NCBI RefSeq assembly: GCF_000876015.1
Contig: NZ_BBQM01000018.1
Span: forward strand, 248,001 to 312,000
DNA length: 64,000 bases
Origin: Cupriavidus basilensis
Lineage (GTDB): Bacteria > Pseudomonadota > Gammaproteobacteria > Burkholderiales > Burkholderiaceae
Direction of reading: 5' to 3'
The notes beneath the pieces were generated by a model that was not told the DNA's origin, ran no database searches, and saw only the letters and a program-made list of their open reading frames with translations. Every line of letters begins with the position of its first letter. The first letter of the stretch is position 1. Shown piece after piece: positions 37,159-48,184 of the stretch. Both the position numbers and the translations under genes were made by a program.

Positions 37159-37202
37159 TTTGTTGACAATATTGAGTGCATAACCAAATAATTGTCAACA
37201 AT
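37159..37202. promoter_or_regulatory. Paired GntR operators in the uraH-GntR control region
   Basis: TTGTTGACAA (37160-37169) and its inverted counterpart TTGTCAACAA (37192-37201) lie 32 bases apart, about three helix turns. Each contains a promoter-like TTGACA facing one of the divergent genes, so bound repressor would block both. The remaining sequence of 36967-37289 shows no gene. Confidence 0.65.
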
Positions 37203-37289
37203 TTTTGGGGCGCGCCACCGGTTCCCTCGGCTTCCCTCCGGGCCACCGCAGCGCGCCGCTTCCCTCCTCACCGATATGCTGGTGCCAAG

Positions 37290-38030
37290 ATGTCCAAGAG
37301 TCTCAAGCTGATTGGCGGCGCCGACGCCGCCGCCCCGGCCGAAATCAAGCCCGCGCGCAAGGGCTCCGTCGAGGAGCGCATGTATCACGAGATCTATGAC
37401 GCGATCATGGAACACCGGCTGCCGCCGCGCACCAAGCTGACCGAGCACTCGCTTTGCGAAATCTATGCCACCGCGCGCCACACCGTGCGCAAGGTGCTCG
37501 CGCGGCTGGCCGCCGACGGCATGGTCGACCTCGAGCCCAACCGCGGCGCGTTCATCGCCAGCCCGTCCACCGACGAGGCGCACGACATGTTCGAGCTGCG
37601 CCAGATGCTCGAGCGCGCGGTGCTGGAAAAGCTCGCCGCGCTGCGCGACGTCAAGCGCGTGATCGCGCCGCTGCGCAAGATGGTGGAGGCCGAACGCCAG
37701 GCCTTCCTCGGCCACGAGCGGCCCAAGTGGATCCGCCTGTCGGCCGAGTTCCACACCGCGCTGGCGGAGCTCTCGGGCAACGCGCTGCTGGTCACGATGA
37801 TGCGCCGGCTGGTGTCGCGCACCACGCTGATGATCGCCAGCGTGGAGGCGCCGGGCAACAACGCCTGCTCGTTCGACGAGCACGAGGAGATCCTCGATGC
37901 CCTGGAACAGGGCGACGCGGCGCTGGCCCAGCGCCGCATGGCGCACCATCTCGGCGCCTGCGCCGACCGCGTGCAGCCCGACGAGCCCGGCAACTTCGAT
38001 CTTCGCAGCGTGCTGGGCCACTCCACCTAG
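37290..38030 (+). CDS. GntR family regulator (FCD subfamily) of purine catabolism
   Basis: A 246-residue regulator. Following a 30-residue leader, the winged helix runs at about 31-95 (RMYHEIYDAIMEHRLPPRTKLTEHSLCEIYATARHTVRKVLARL). The helical FCD domain follows with its metal-binding histidines (EFHTALAELSGN, FDEHEEILDALEQGD, MAHHL). FadR-like FCD proteins bind TTGTC-x-ACAA-type palindromes, and such sites occur just upstream and inside uraH. Position between uraH-puuD and permease-puuE-uraD points to control of urate breakdown. Confidence 0.9.
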   Translation: MSKSLKLIGGADAAAPAEIKPARKGSVEERMYHEIYDAIMEHRLPPRTKLTEHSLCEIYATARHTVRKVLARLAADGMVDLEPNRGAFIASPSTDEAHDMFELRQMLERAVLEKLAALRDVKRVIAPLRKMVEAERQAFLGHERPKWIRLSAEFHTALAELSGNALLVTMMRRLVSRTTLMIASVEAPGNNACSFDEHEEILDALEQGDAALAQRRMAHHLGACADRVQPDEPGNFDLRSVLGHST

Positions 38031-38176
38031 CGCGATGTTCCCGCCGCCACCCGCGGCCAAGGCCCGATTCCTGCTCAAGAGAACGCGTCCCCGACGATGC
38101 GCGCGGGCCGGAACCACGAACAGGGCCAGCCACCGGCGGCGTTCCCGTCAAAATCCAAAGGAGAGGAGAGACACCC

Positions 38177-39583
38177 ATGACTAGCGCCAGCACCACGGTC
38201 CCCGCGGACCTCACCAACGAGCGGCTGCCCTCGGGCCGGCTGCTCGCGCTCGGCCTGCAGCACGTACTGGTGATGTATGCCGGCACGGTTGCGGTGCCGC
38301 TGATCATCGGCGGCGCGCTGAAGCTCCCCAAGGACCAGCTTGCCTTCCTCATCAACGCCGACCTGTTCGCCGCCGGCCTGGCCACGCTGATCCAGGCGGT
38401 CGGCATCTGGAAGTTCGGCATCCGCATGCCGGTGATGATGGGCGTGACGTTCGCCTCGGTGGCGCCGATGATCGCGATCGGCTCGGACCCCAACGTGGGG
38501 CTGCTCGGCATCTACGGCGCGGTGATCGCCGCGGGGGTGTTCGGCATCCTGGTGGCGCCGCTGATGGGACGCATGCTGGGCCTGTTCCCGCCCGTGGTGA
38601 CGGGCACGGTGATCACGCTGATCGGCGTGTCGCTGATGCGCGTGGGCATCAACTGGGCCGGCGGCGGCCAGCCCACCACGCGCGCGGTGATCGACGGCGT
38701 GGTCAAGGAAGTGCCCAACCTCGCCTACGGCGACCTCGGCGCGCTCGGCATCGCCGGGCTGGTGCTGGCCGTGATCCTGCTGCTGAGCAAATACGGCCGC
38801 GGCCTGGTGTCGAACTGCGCGGTGCTGCTGGGCATCGTGGCCGGCACGCTGGTGGCGATGGCGCTGGGCAAGGTATCGTTCGACGGCGTGCGCGAGGCCA
38901 GCATGCTCGCCTTCATCACGCCGCTGCATTTCGGCATGCCCAGCTTCGACCTCGCGGCCACGCTGTCGATGTGCGTGGTGATGCTGATCACGCTGGTGGA
39001 GTCCACCGGCATGTTCCTCGCGCTGGCGGACATCACCGGCAAGCGCCTGTCCAACGACGACCTCACGCGCGGCCTGCGCGCCGACGGCCTAGGCACCGTG
39101 ATCGGCGGCGTGTTCAACACCTTCCCGTACACCTCGTTCTCGCAGAACGTGGGCCTGGTCACGGTGACGGGCGTGCGCTCGCGCTATGTGGCCGCGGCCG
39201 GCGGCGTCATCCTGATCGCGCTGGGGCTGTTCCCCAAGATGGCCCACATCGTGGCCTCGGTGCCGCAGTTCGTGCTGGGCGGCGCGGGCATCGTGATGTT
39301 CGGCATGGTGGCGGCCACCGGCATCCGCATCCTCGGCTCGTGCGACTTCAACCGCAACCGCCACAACCTGTTCATCGTCGCCATCTCGATCGGCTTCGGC
39401 ATGATCCCCACGCTGTCGCCGACGCTGTTCCAGTACCTGCCCAAATGGACCGACCCGTTCACGCACAGCGGCATCGTGCTGGGCACCATCGTGGCGGTGC
39501 TGCTCAACCTCTTCTTCAACGGCATGCAGTCGCGCGAAGACGCGATGCGCCACGCCGCGGCGAATTCGCACGGCACCGAATGA
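38177..39583 (+). CDS. NCS2 family purine permease (xanthine/urate type)
   Basis: A 468-residue inner-membrane transporter with 14 predicted helices. NCS2 signatures are visible: LALGLQHVLVMYAGTVAVP near the start, with the conserved GxQH-like element, and FSQNVGLVTVTGVRSR (QN-x-G-x4-T-[GR]) around residue 325. The second-half substrate region has VESTGMFLALADITG. Gene context (purine degradation) supports xanthine, urate or related purines over uracil. It lies 146 bases after the GntR gene and 64 bases before puuE. Confidence 0.9.
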   Translation: MTSASTTVPADLTNERLPSGRLLALGLQHVLVMYAGTVAVPLIIGGALKLPKDQLAFLINADLFAAGLATLIQAVGIWKFGIRMPVMMGVTFASVAPMIAIGSDPNVGLLGIYGAVIAAGVFGILVAPLMGRMLGLFPPVVTGTVITLIGVSLMRVGINWAGGGQPTTRAVIDGVVKEVPNLAYGDLGALGIAGLVLAVILLLSKYGRGLVSNCAVLLGIVAGTLVAMALGKVSFDGVREASMLAFITPLHFGMPSFDLAATLSMCVVMLITLVESTGMFLALADITGKRLSNDDLTRGLRADGLGTVIGGVFNTFPYTSFSQNVGLVTVTGVRSRYVAAAGGVILIALGLFPKMAHIVASVPQFVLGGAGIVMFGMVAATGIRILGSCDFNRNRHNLFIVAISIGFGMIPTLSPTLFQYLPKWTDPFTHSGIVLGTIVAVLLNLFFNGMQSREDAMRHAAANSHGTE

Positions 39584-39647
39584 GCGCTGTACAACAAGCG
39601 CGCAGCACTACGAGCCGGCGGCGTCCGGCACCGTTTCCTGAGACACC

Positions 39648-40607
39648 ATGACCCTGATGACAAGCAACAACTATCCACGCGACCTGATCGGATACGGCGG
39701 CCAGCCACCGCATGCCCGCTGGCCGGGCGGCGCGCGCATCGCGCTGCAGTTCGTCCTCAACTACGAGGAAGGCGGCGAGAACAACGTGCTGCACGGCGAC
39801 GCCGGCTCCGAGCAGTTCCTCTCGGAGATCATCGGCGCGGCGGCCTACCCGGACCGCCACATGAGCATGGAAGGCGTGTACGAGTACGGCTCGCGCGCGG
39901 GCGCGTGGCGCATCCTGCGCGAGTTCGAGCGGCGCGGCCTGCCGCTCACGATCTTCGGCGTGTCGATGGCGCTGCAGCGCCATCCCGAGCTGACCCGCGC
40001 GTTCGTCGCGCTCGGCCACGAGATCGCCTGCCACGGCTGGCGCTGGATCCACTACCAGGGCATCGACGAGGCCACCGAGCGCGAGCACATGCGCATCGGC
40101 ATGCAGATCATCAAGGAGCTGACCGGCACGCTGCCGCTGGGCTGGTACACCGGCCGCGACAGCCCCAACACGCGCCGCCTGGTGGTGGAGCACGGCGGCC
40201 TGCTCTACGACTCGGACTACTACGGCGACGACCTGCCGTTCTGGACCGAGGTCGAGGTCGGCGGCGGCGAGAAGAAGCCCCACCTGGTGGTGCCCTACAC
40301 GCTGGACTCCAACGACATGCGCTTCGCCACGCCGCAGGGCTTCAACACCGGCGAGCAGTTCTTCCAGTACCTCAAGGACGCCTTCGACGTGCTCTACGCC
40401 GAGGGCGACCCGCAGGGCCTGGACCGGCCCAAGATGCTGTCGGTCGGCATGCACTGCCGCCTGCTGGGCCGCCCGGGCCGCATGCGCGGGCTGCAGCGTT
40501 TCCTCGACTACGTGCAGGGCCACGACAAGGTGTGGATCTGCCGGCGCGTGGACATCGCGCGCCACTGGATCGAGACCCATCCCTATCGCGCGAAGGCACA
40601 AGCATGA
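39648..40607 (+). CDS. puuE: Allantoinase PuuE (polysaccharide deacetylase fold)
   Basis: Hydrolyses allantoin to allantoate. The 319-residue protein is of the cofactor-independent PuuE type: YPRDLIGYGGQPPHARWPGGARIALQFVLNYEEGGEN at the N-terminus, GHEIACHGWRWIHYQ in the catalytic centre, and GWYTGRDSPNTRRL. It belongs to the carbohydrate esterase 4 (NodB-like) superfamily and lacks the amidohydrolase motifs of classical allantoinase. Its stop overlaps the uraD start (ATGA). Confidence 0.94.
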   Translation: MTLMTSNNYPRDLIGYGGQPPHARWPGGARIALQFVLNYEEGGENNVLHGDAGSEQFLSEIIGAAAYPDRHMSMEGVYEYGSRAGAWRILREFERRGLPLTIFGVSMALQRHPELTRAFVALGHEIACHGWRWIHYQGIDEATEREHMRIGMQIIKELTGTLPLGWYTGRDSPNTRRLVVEHGGLLYDSDYYGDDLPFWTEVEVGGGEKKPHLVVPYTLDSNDMRFATPQGFNTGEQFFQYLKDAFDVLYAEGDPQGLDRPKMLSVGMHCRLLGRPGRMRGLQRFLDYVQGHDKVWICRRVDIARHWIETHPYRAKAQA

Positions 40608-41122
40608 GCCAGACCTACACCCTCGGACAACTCAACGCGCTGCCCGCCGCCGGCTTCGTGCAGGTGCTCGGCGGCATCTACGAACACTCGCCGTGGGTGG
40701 CCGAGGCGGCCGCCGCCAAACGCCCGTTCGCCGACATCGCCACGCTGGCCGACACCATGCGCGCCATCGTCGACGGCGCCGGCGGCGAAGCCCAGGTCAG
40801 GCTGGTGCGCGCCCACCCGGAGCTGGCCGGCAAGGCCGCGGTGCGCGGCGAGCTGACCGCCGAATCGACGCGCGAGCAGAGCGGCGCGGGCCTCGACCAG
40901 TGCTCGGCCGAGGAGTTCGAACGGCTGCAGGATCTCAACCGCCGCTACAACGCGAAGTTCGGCTTCCCGTTCATCCTCGCGGTGCGCGGCTACGACCGCG
41001 CTGGCATCATCGGCGAATTCGCCCGGCGCGTCGGCAACGAGCCCGCCGCGGAGTTGCAAACATGCATCAATCAGATCCATCGCATTGCGCAGTTCCGGCT
41101 GGACGACTTAGTATCCCGCTGA
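40604..41122 (+). CDS. uraD: 2-Oxo-4-hydroxy-4-carboxy-5-ureidoimidazoline decarboxylase
   Basis: Decarboxylates OHCU to S-allantoin, the step between UraH and PuuE. The 172-residue helical protein carries the family core EHSPWVAEAA, RAHPELAGKAAV and NRRYNAKFGFPFILAVRGYDR, with the expected active-site His in AHPELAG. It is coupled to puuE by an ATGA overlap. Genes for later ureide steps (allantoicase, ureidoglycolate lyase) do not follow here; the operon ends before the porin gene. Confidence 0.95.
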   Translation: MSQTYTLGQLNALPAAGFVQVLGGIYEHSPWVAEAAAAKRPFADIATLADTMRAIVDGAGGEAQVRLVRAHPELAGKAAVRGELTAESTREQSGAGLDQCSAEEFERLQDLNRRYNAKFGFPFILAVRGYDRAGIIGEFARRVGNEPAAELQTCINQIHRIAQFRLDDLVSR

Positions 41123-41145
41123 GTTGAAATGGGCAGCCTGCTTAT

Positions 41146-41184
41146 CGATTGCAGGACACGGTTGCAAGACGCGATTGCAGGACA
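41146..41184 (+). repeat. Three tandem 13-bp units upstream of the porin gene
   Basis: CGATTGCAGGACA at 41146 and 41172 are identical; the middle unit CGGTTGCAAGACG (41159) is related. The exact 13-base period suggests either a short duplication or repeated regulator sites. It lies 146 bases before the porin start. Confidence 0.6.
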
Positions 41185-41329
41185 TCGGTCACAGGCGCCC
41201 GGGCAGCATCCGGCGGGGTTCCGCGAGCCAGCGGAAGCCACCGCCGGAGCATGCCCCAAGAACGAATAGAACCCGTCAGGGACCCAGTACACAAAAGCAC
41301 GCAACGGATCAACCACGGAGAAATCACCA

Positions 41330-42415
41330 ATGCAAAAGCAATTCAAGCCGGCACTCAAGCTGGCGGCGGTGGCTGCCGCCCTCGTCAGCGGCGCCGCCGC
41401 CGCGCAGTCCAGCGTCACGCTGTACGGCCAGGCCGACATGTTCGTCGGCGGCACCAAGGGCGTGGGCTCGGCCGGGCGCGCCTGGGTCGCGGACTCGGGC
41501 GGCATGCAGACCTCGTACTGGGGCATCAAGGGCACCGAGGACCTCGGCGGCGGCACCAAGGCCGTGTTCGACCTGAACGGCTTCTTCCGCACCGACGGCG
41601 GCCGCTCGGGCCGCTTCGACGGCGACTCGATGTTCAGCCGCAACGCCTTCGTCGGCCTGCAGAGCGACAAGCTGGGTTCGGTCAAGCTGGGCCGCAACAC
41701 CACGCCGTACTTCGTGTCGACCATCCTGTTCAACCCGCTGATCGACTCCTACGTGTTCTCGCCGATGGTGTTCCACACCTACTTCGGCGCGTCCAACGCG
41801 CGCGTGAACGACCCCGGCATCATCGGCGACTCGGGCTGGAACAACTCGGTGCTGTACTCCACCCCGACCATCGGCGGCCTGACCGCCAACGTGATCTACT
41901 CGTTCGGCGAGAAGGTCGGCTCGATCGGCCAGAACAAGTGGGGCGGCAACCTGACCTACTTCAACGGCCCGCTCGCCGCCACGCTGGCCTTCCAGCAGGT
42001 GAAGTTCGACAGCACGCCGGGCGACGTCACCGCGTCGTCCAGCCCGCTGCTGGTCGGCTTCAGCAAGCAGAACGCCGTGCAGGCCGGCCTGAGCTACGAC
42101 TTCCAGGTGGTGAAGGTGTTCGCGCAGGGGCAATACATCAAGTCCGACATCAACAACAACCCCAACGGCGACATCAAGCACTACAACGGCCAGGTCGGCG
42201 TGTCGGTACCGATCGGCGCGGGCAGCGTGCTGGCGTCCTACGCCTACGACAAGACCAAGAACTCGGTCGCGGACTTCAAGCGCAACACGGTGGCGCTCGC
42301 CTACGACTACAACCTGTCCAAGCGCACCGACGTCTACGCGGCGTACTTCTACGACAAGATCACCGACCTGTCGCACGGCGACACGTTCGGCGTGGGCGTG
42401 CGACACAAGTTCTGA
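41330..42415 (+). CDS. Outer-membrane porin (Gram-negative porin family)
   Basis: A 361-residue general porin of the beta-proteobacterial type. The signal peptide is MQKQFKPALKLAAVAAALVSG with cleavage after AAAAQ-type sequence near residue 24. SSVTLYGQADMFVGG opens the barrel. Alternating beta-strands continue to the terminal phenylalanine (GVGVRHKF), the outer-membrane assembly signal. The PEGVGS-like loop 3 cannot be aligned by eye. It probably forms trimers passing small solutes. It has its own terminator at 42531. Confidence 0.93.
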   Translation: MQKQFKPALKLAAVAAALVSGAAAAQSSVTLYGQADMFVGGTKGVGSAGRAWVADSGGMQTSYWGIKGTEDLGGGTKAVFDLNGFFRTDGGRSGRFDGDSMFSRNAFVGLQSDKLGSVKLGRNTTPYFVSTILFNPLIDSYVFSPMVFHTYFGASNARVNDPGIIGDSGWNNSVLYSTPTIGGLTANVIYSFGEKVGSIGQNKWGGNLTYFNGPLAATLAFQQVKFDSTPGDVTASSSPLLVGFSKQNAVQAGLSYDFQVVKVFAQGQYIKSDINNNPNGDIKHYNGQVGVSVPIGAGSVLASYAYDKTKNSVADFKRNTVALAYDYNLSKRTDVYAAYFYDKITDLSHGDTFGVGVRHKF

Positions 42416-42420
42416 AGGCA

Positions 42421-42445
42421 AGAAAAAACCCGCCTTGGCGGCGGG
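42421..42445 (-). terminator. Rho-independent terminator of the siderophore receptor gene
   Basis: On the minus strand CCCGCC-GCCAA-GGCGGG is followed by TTTTTTCT, past the receptor stop at 42560. Confidence 0.75.
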
Positions 42446-42464
42446 CCGGATTGCCGGAAGTTCG

Positions 42465-42495
42465 CGCCCCTCTCCCATGCAATGGGAGAGGGGCG
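42465..42495. repeat. Perfect 14-bp inverted repeat
   Basis: CGCCCCTCTCCCAT (42465-42478) and ATGGGAGAGGGGCG (42482-42495) around GCA, placed between two terminators of convergent genes. It resembles dispersed CTCTCCC hairpin elements common in Burkholderiales genomes. Confidence 0.7.
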
Positions 42496-42530
42496 GCCAC
42501 CAGCAGCAGGCTGACTCCGTCAGCAAGCCG

Positions 42531-42553
42531 ACCCGCCCTCGTGGCGGGTTTTT
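42531..42553 (+). terminator. Rho-independent terminator of the porin gene
   Basis: ACCCGCC (42531-42537) and GGCGGGT (42543-42549) around CTCGT, followed by T5. Confidence 0.85.
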
Positions 42554-42559
42554 CTCGCC

Positions 42560-44869
42560 TCAGAAATCCACCGTCATCGCCACCTTGAACGTGCGCGGCG
42601 CGCCCTGCAGCAGGTAGCCGCCGTAGGTCGAAGCCCAGTACGCCTTGTTGGCCACGTTCTCGACCAGCGCGCGCACCGTGTAGCGCTGCTGCGCGGCCTT
42701 GAAGGTATAGCGCGCGCCGAGGTCGAAGCGGTTCCAGGACGGAATGCTCACGGCGTTGGCGGCATCGAGGTACTGGCGCCCGGTATACAGGTAGCGGCCC
42801 GTCACGGTGGCGCCGGCCAGCCACGGCAGGTCCCATTCCGCGCCGAGGTTCAGCGTGTAGTTCGGCACGCCGATGGCCTTGTTGCCGTTGTTGGCGCCGT
42901 TCTCGGTGTTGGTCAGCTTGGCGTCGATGTAGGCCATGCCGGCCAGCACGCGCACGCCGGGCAGCGGCTCACCGAAGCCGCTCAGCTCGACGCCGCGGTT
43001 GCGCTGCTCGCCGGCCATGCCGAAGGTGTTGGTGGCCGCGTCGGTGACGCCGACCGGCTGCTTGATCTGGTACACCGCCAGCGTGGCGCCGAACTTGCCG
43101 CTGTCCCACTTGACGCCGGCCTCGTCCTGCTTGGACTTGATCGGCGCGAACACGTCGTTGCGGTTGATCACCGTGGTCGGCGGCGTGGGCCCCTGTGCCA
43201 GGCCTTCGATGTGGTTGGCGTACAGCGAGATGTTGCGCCACGGCTTGACCACCAGGCCGAACGCGGGCGAGGTCGCCGAGCGGTTGTAGTCGCTGGTCTG
43301 CGGGCCGTCGTAGCTGTAGCCGCGCACGCTGAGGGTCTGCTGGCGCACGCCGAGCGTGAGCAGCACGCGGTCCTGCAGGAACGACAGCGTGTCCGACACC
43401 GCCACGCTGCTCAGGTTGGTACGGCCGGTGGTGCCGGGATCGGTCATGTTGCCGCCGACCAGGATGGTGCCGGGGCGCGGCGCCGAGACGAAGTCGTACA
43501 GGTTGGCCGGCACCGACGAGCCGAAGTCGTAGGCGGCGTTCTTCTTGGTCTGCATGCCCGACCACGCCAGGTTGACCTGGTGCTTGACCGGGCCGGTCTC
43601 GAAGCGGCCGCGCACGCCGACCTCTTCCGAGGTGGTGTCGGCCTTGTACGGCACGGTCAGGCGCCCGGCGGTGCCGATGCCGTTGCCGCCCACGGTGGGC
43701 GTGGAGTAGTTGCCGAACTCGTTGGTGTGGTGCGCGCCCAGGCCCGCGTAGACGGTCCAGGCCGGCGCGATGTCGACCTCGCCGCGCAGCGTGCCGTAGG
43801 TGTCCTCCAGCATGGAGTTGGCCCACGGCTGGGTGTAGTTGGCGCTGGCCGACGGCACCGCGGGCAAGGTGGTGCCGTTGAGCTGGACGATCGAGCGGCC
43901 GCCGTAGATGCTCTGCTTCTGGTAGCCGACGTCGGCCGACAGGCGCACCTTGTCGCCCTGGTAGTCGAGCCCGGCGGTAAACAGGCGCTGCTGCCGGTTC
44001 TCGCGGTCGACCGGCGTGTCGCCGCCGCGCGCCAGCGCGTTGATGCGCACGCCGAACTGCTTCTGCTCGCCGAAGCGGCGGCCGATGTCGATGTGGCCGC
44101 CGACCTGCGCGTCGCTGCCGTAGTCGAGCGTGGCCTGGGTGATGGGCGCGTCGGTGGCGAACTTGGGCACCAGGTTGATGCCGCCGCCGATGCCCGAGCC
44201 GCCCGGCGTCACGCCGTTGAGGAACGCGCTCGCGCCGCGGAACACCTCGACCCGCTCCAGCCCCTCCACCGCCACCAGTTGGCGCGGCGCGATGCCGTAC
44301 AGGCCGTTGTAGGAGATGTCGTCGCCGGTGAGCTGGAAGCCGCGCACCACGAACGACTCGGCGTAGTTGCCGAAGCCGTAGCTGCTGCGCACGCCCGGAT
44401 CGTTGGCCAGCACGTCGGCGATGCTGCGCGCCTGCTGGTTCTGCATCAGCTCGGCGGTATAGGAGGTCACGCTGAACGGCACGTCCATGATGTCCTGGTT
44501 GCCCAGGATGCCGAGCCGGCCGCCGCGCGCCACCTGGCCGCCGGCATAGGCGGGCGGCGTCTGGTCGGCGGCGGCGGCGGGCGCGCGCACGGTCACTTCC
44601 GGCAGGCTCTCGGCGGGCGCCGGGGCCGCCTGCTGCGCCAGCGCGAAGGAAGGCAGGGCGCCGGCCACGGCCAGTGCCGTCACCAGCGGGCGCAGCCGGG
44701 CGGCGGCGAGGAAACGGCCGGAATGCGCAAGCCGCATGGCGGCGCGAGCGCGCAGTGCCGCGCAAGGCACATGCGAACCACGTGAAGCTGAAGACAAGGT
44801 AAAACTCCCGATGTTCTGTGCGTGCCCGCGAGGGGCACGTTGCTGACCCAAGACAACCTGTGCGTCCAT
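42560..44869 (-). CDS. TonB-dependent siderophore receptor
   Basis: Outer-membrane ferric-siderophore receptor of up to 769 residues. Hydrophobic signal-like sequence LVTALAVAGALPSFALAQQ lies at residues 62-80. The plug domain has DVPFSVTSYTAELMQNQQARSIADVL and VVRGFQLTGDDISYNGLYG. The 22-strand barrel ends with the terminal Phe (TFKVAMTVDF). The ATG at 44869 gives a long leader; an ATG at residue 45 (position 44737, MRLAHSGRF) would place the signal peptide more naturally. No N-terminal signalling domain is seen. A Fur-like box lies about 80 bases upstream of 44869. The siderophore is unknown. Confidence 0.92.
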   Translation of the reverse strand: MDAQVVLGQQRAPRGHAQNIGSFTLSSASRGSHVPCAALRARAAMRLAHSGRFLAAARLRPLVTALAVAGALPSFALAQQAAPAPAESLPEVTVRAPAAAADQTPPAYAGGQVARGGRLGILGNQDIMDVPFSVTSYTAELMQNQQARSIADVLANDPGVRSSYGFGNYAESFVVRGFQLTGDDISYNGLYGIAPRQLVAVEGLERVEVFRGASAFLNGVTPGGSGIGGGINLVPKFATDAPITQATLDYGSDAQVGGHIDIGRRFGEQKQFGVRINALARGGDTPVDRENRQQRLFTAGLDYQGDKVRLSADVGYQKQSIYGGRSIVQLNGTTLPAVPSASANYTQPWANSMLEDTYGTLRGEVDIAPAWTVYAGLGAHHTNEFGNYSTPTVGGNGIGTAGRLTVPYKADTTSEEVGVRGRFETGPVKHQVNLAWSGMQTKKNAAYDFGSSVPANLYDFVSAPRPGTILVGGNMTDPGTTGRTNLSSVAVSDTLSFLQDRVLLTLGVRQQTLSVRGYSYDGPQTSDYNRSATSPAFGLVVKPWRNISLYANHIEGLAQGPTPPTTVINRNDVFAPIKSKQDEAGVKWDSGKFGATLAVYQIKQPVGVTDAATNTFGMAGEQRNRGVELSGFGEPLPGVRVLAGMAYIDAKLTNTENGANNGNKAIGVPNYTLNLGAEWDLPWLAGATVTGRYLYTGRQYLDAANAVSIPSWNRFDLGARYTFKAAQQRYTVRALVENVANKAYWASTYGGYLLQGAPRTFKVAMTVDF

Positions 44870-44945
44870 CGCGCGGCAACGACGCGGCGTGGGCGTTCTG
44901 GACGGTGTGGGCGGATTATTTCAGAACAACGGGTCAAATGTAAAT

Positions 44946-44964
44946 GATATTGATTTGTATTATC
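44946..44964 (-). promoter_or_regulatory. Fur-box-like site upstream of the siderophore receptor
   Basis: GATATTGATTTGTATTATC matches the 19-base Fur consensus at 14 positions. It lies in a strikingly A/T-rich patch of an otherwise GC-rich gap (44870-45256), which contains no gene. Confidence 0.65.
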
Positions 44965-45256
44965 GTTTCATTTCCACACCAATGGACGCAAGAAATGACC
45001 TGCGCGGGCCTGGACGGCGGCTCGGGAAGTGGCTTCGGGGGAGGCATCGCTGCGGAGCGCTCCGGCGGGAGGCTGGCGCCGGGCCTGCGGCGGAACGCCG
45101 CGGCAACGATGGGATTGTTGCAATGCGATAGAGACAGTCTACCGTGTCATCGGGATCGAAAGCCGTTGTTTAATAGACCGATTCAATTGGCGAGCACGCC
45201 GATGCCTGCCTAGATTTATGTTCCAGGCAACAAAACGGCAACGGACGAGGTGACTC

Positions 45257-45502
45257 ATGCGGCGTGATGCAAAGACCCGGTCGGAGTTGATGGCCATCCT
45301 GAACCAGTTCCTCAACAACAATCCCGAGTGCGGCGAATGCGAACTGCACGCCATGCGCGTGCACCAGCCCGACCACACCGGCTGTAACTGGAGCGCGGAA
45401 GTCGACTTCCCGCGCGAATGCGATGACCACCTGCCGACCAAGCTGGCAGCCGCCAAATCGATCATCGTGGTGATGCGCGAGCAGTACAACCTGCTGCAAT
45501 AG
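45257..45502 (+). CDS. Small hypothetical protein with CxxC motif
   Basis: An 81-residue protein not recognised here. It is polar, has four cysteines, two of them in CGEC (about residues 25-28) and two further on (TGCNW, RECDDH), and a helical-looking C-terminus (TKLAAAKSIIVVMREQYNLL). No signal peptide or membrane segment is present. Codon use resembles its neighbours, and a strong terminator follows, so it is probably a real gene. Metal binding or redox activity is possible from the cysteines, nothing more. Confidence 0.65.
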   Translation: MRRDAKTRSELMAILNQFLNNNPECGECELHAMRVHQPDHTGCNWSAEVDFPRECDDHLPTKLAAAKSIIVVMREQYNLLQ

Positions 45503-45592
45503 GCTGCGACGGCAGGCTGCGGCGCCTGAGGCAGGCGCAGGAACATCGAGGGTTTTGCCGGACCGGCGGGACTGCTTCACAAGCCGGCCCAA

Positions 45593-45625
45593 AAAAACGG
45601 GGCTCCAATGAGGAGCCCCGTTTTT
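45593..45625. terminator. Bidirectional terminator between the small protein gene and maeB
   Basis: AAAAACGGGGCTCC (45593-45606) and GGAGCCCCGTTTTT (45612-45625) are perfect complements around five bases, with T runs in both directions. Confidence 0.92.
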
Positions 45626-45657
45626 CATGGCGCGGCCCGCAGCCGCGCGGCGCCGCG

Positions 45658-47979
<2,322 letters not shown>

Positions 47980-48184
47980 TGTGCTCGTCCGGGTAGTGGC
48001 CCGGCCGGAGTCCGCCGCTCCCGCGCTGCTCTCGGCGTGCTCCGGCCTTTCGGGCCGAAAAATCGAGCCGTCATTCTAGCTCAGGCAGGCGCGGCGCGAA
48101 GCCCCCGCCACCGGCGCGGGCAGGGCTTGCGGGCCCCGCGCCGGGCAATTCAGTTTTTACCGCGGCGGGGGCAATGCCCTCGCC

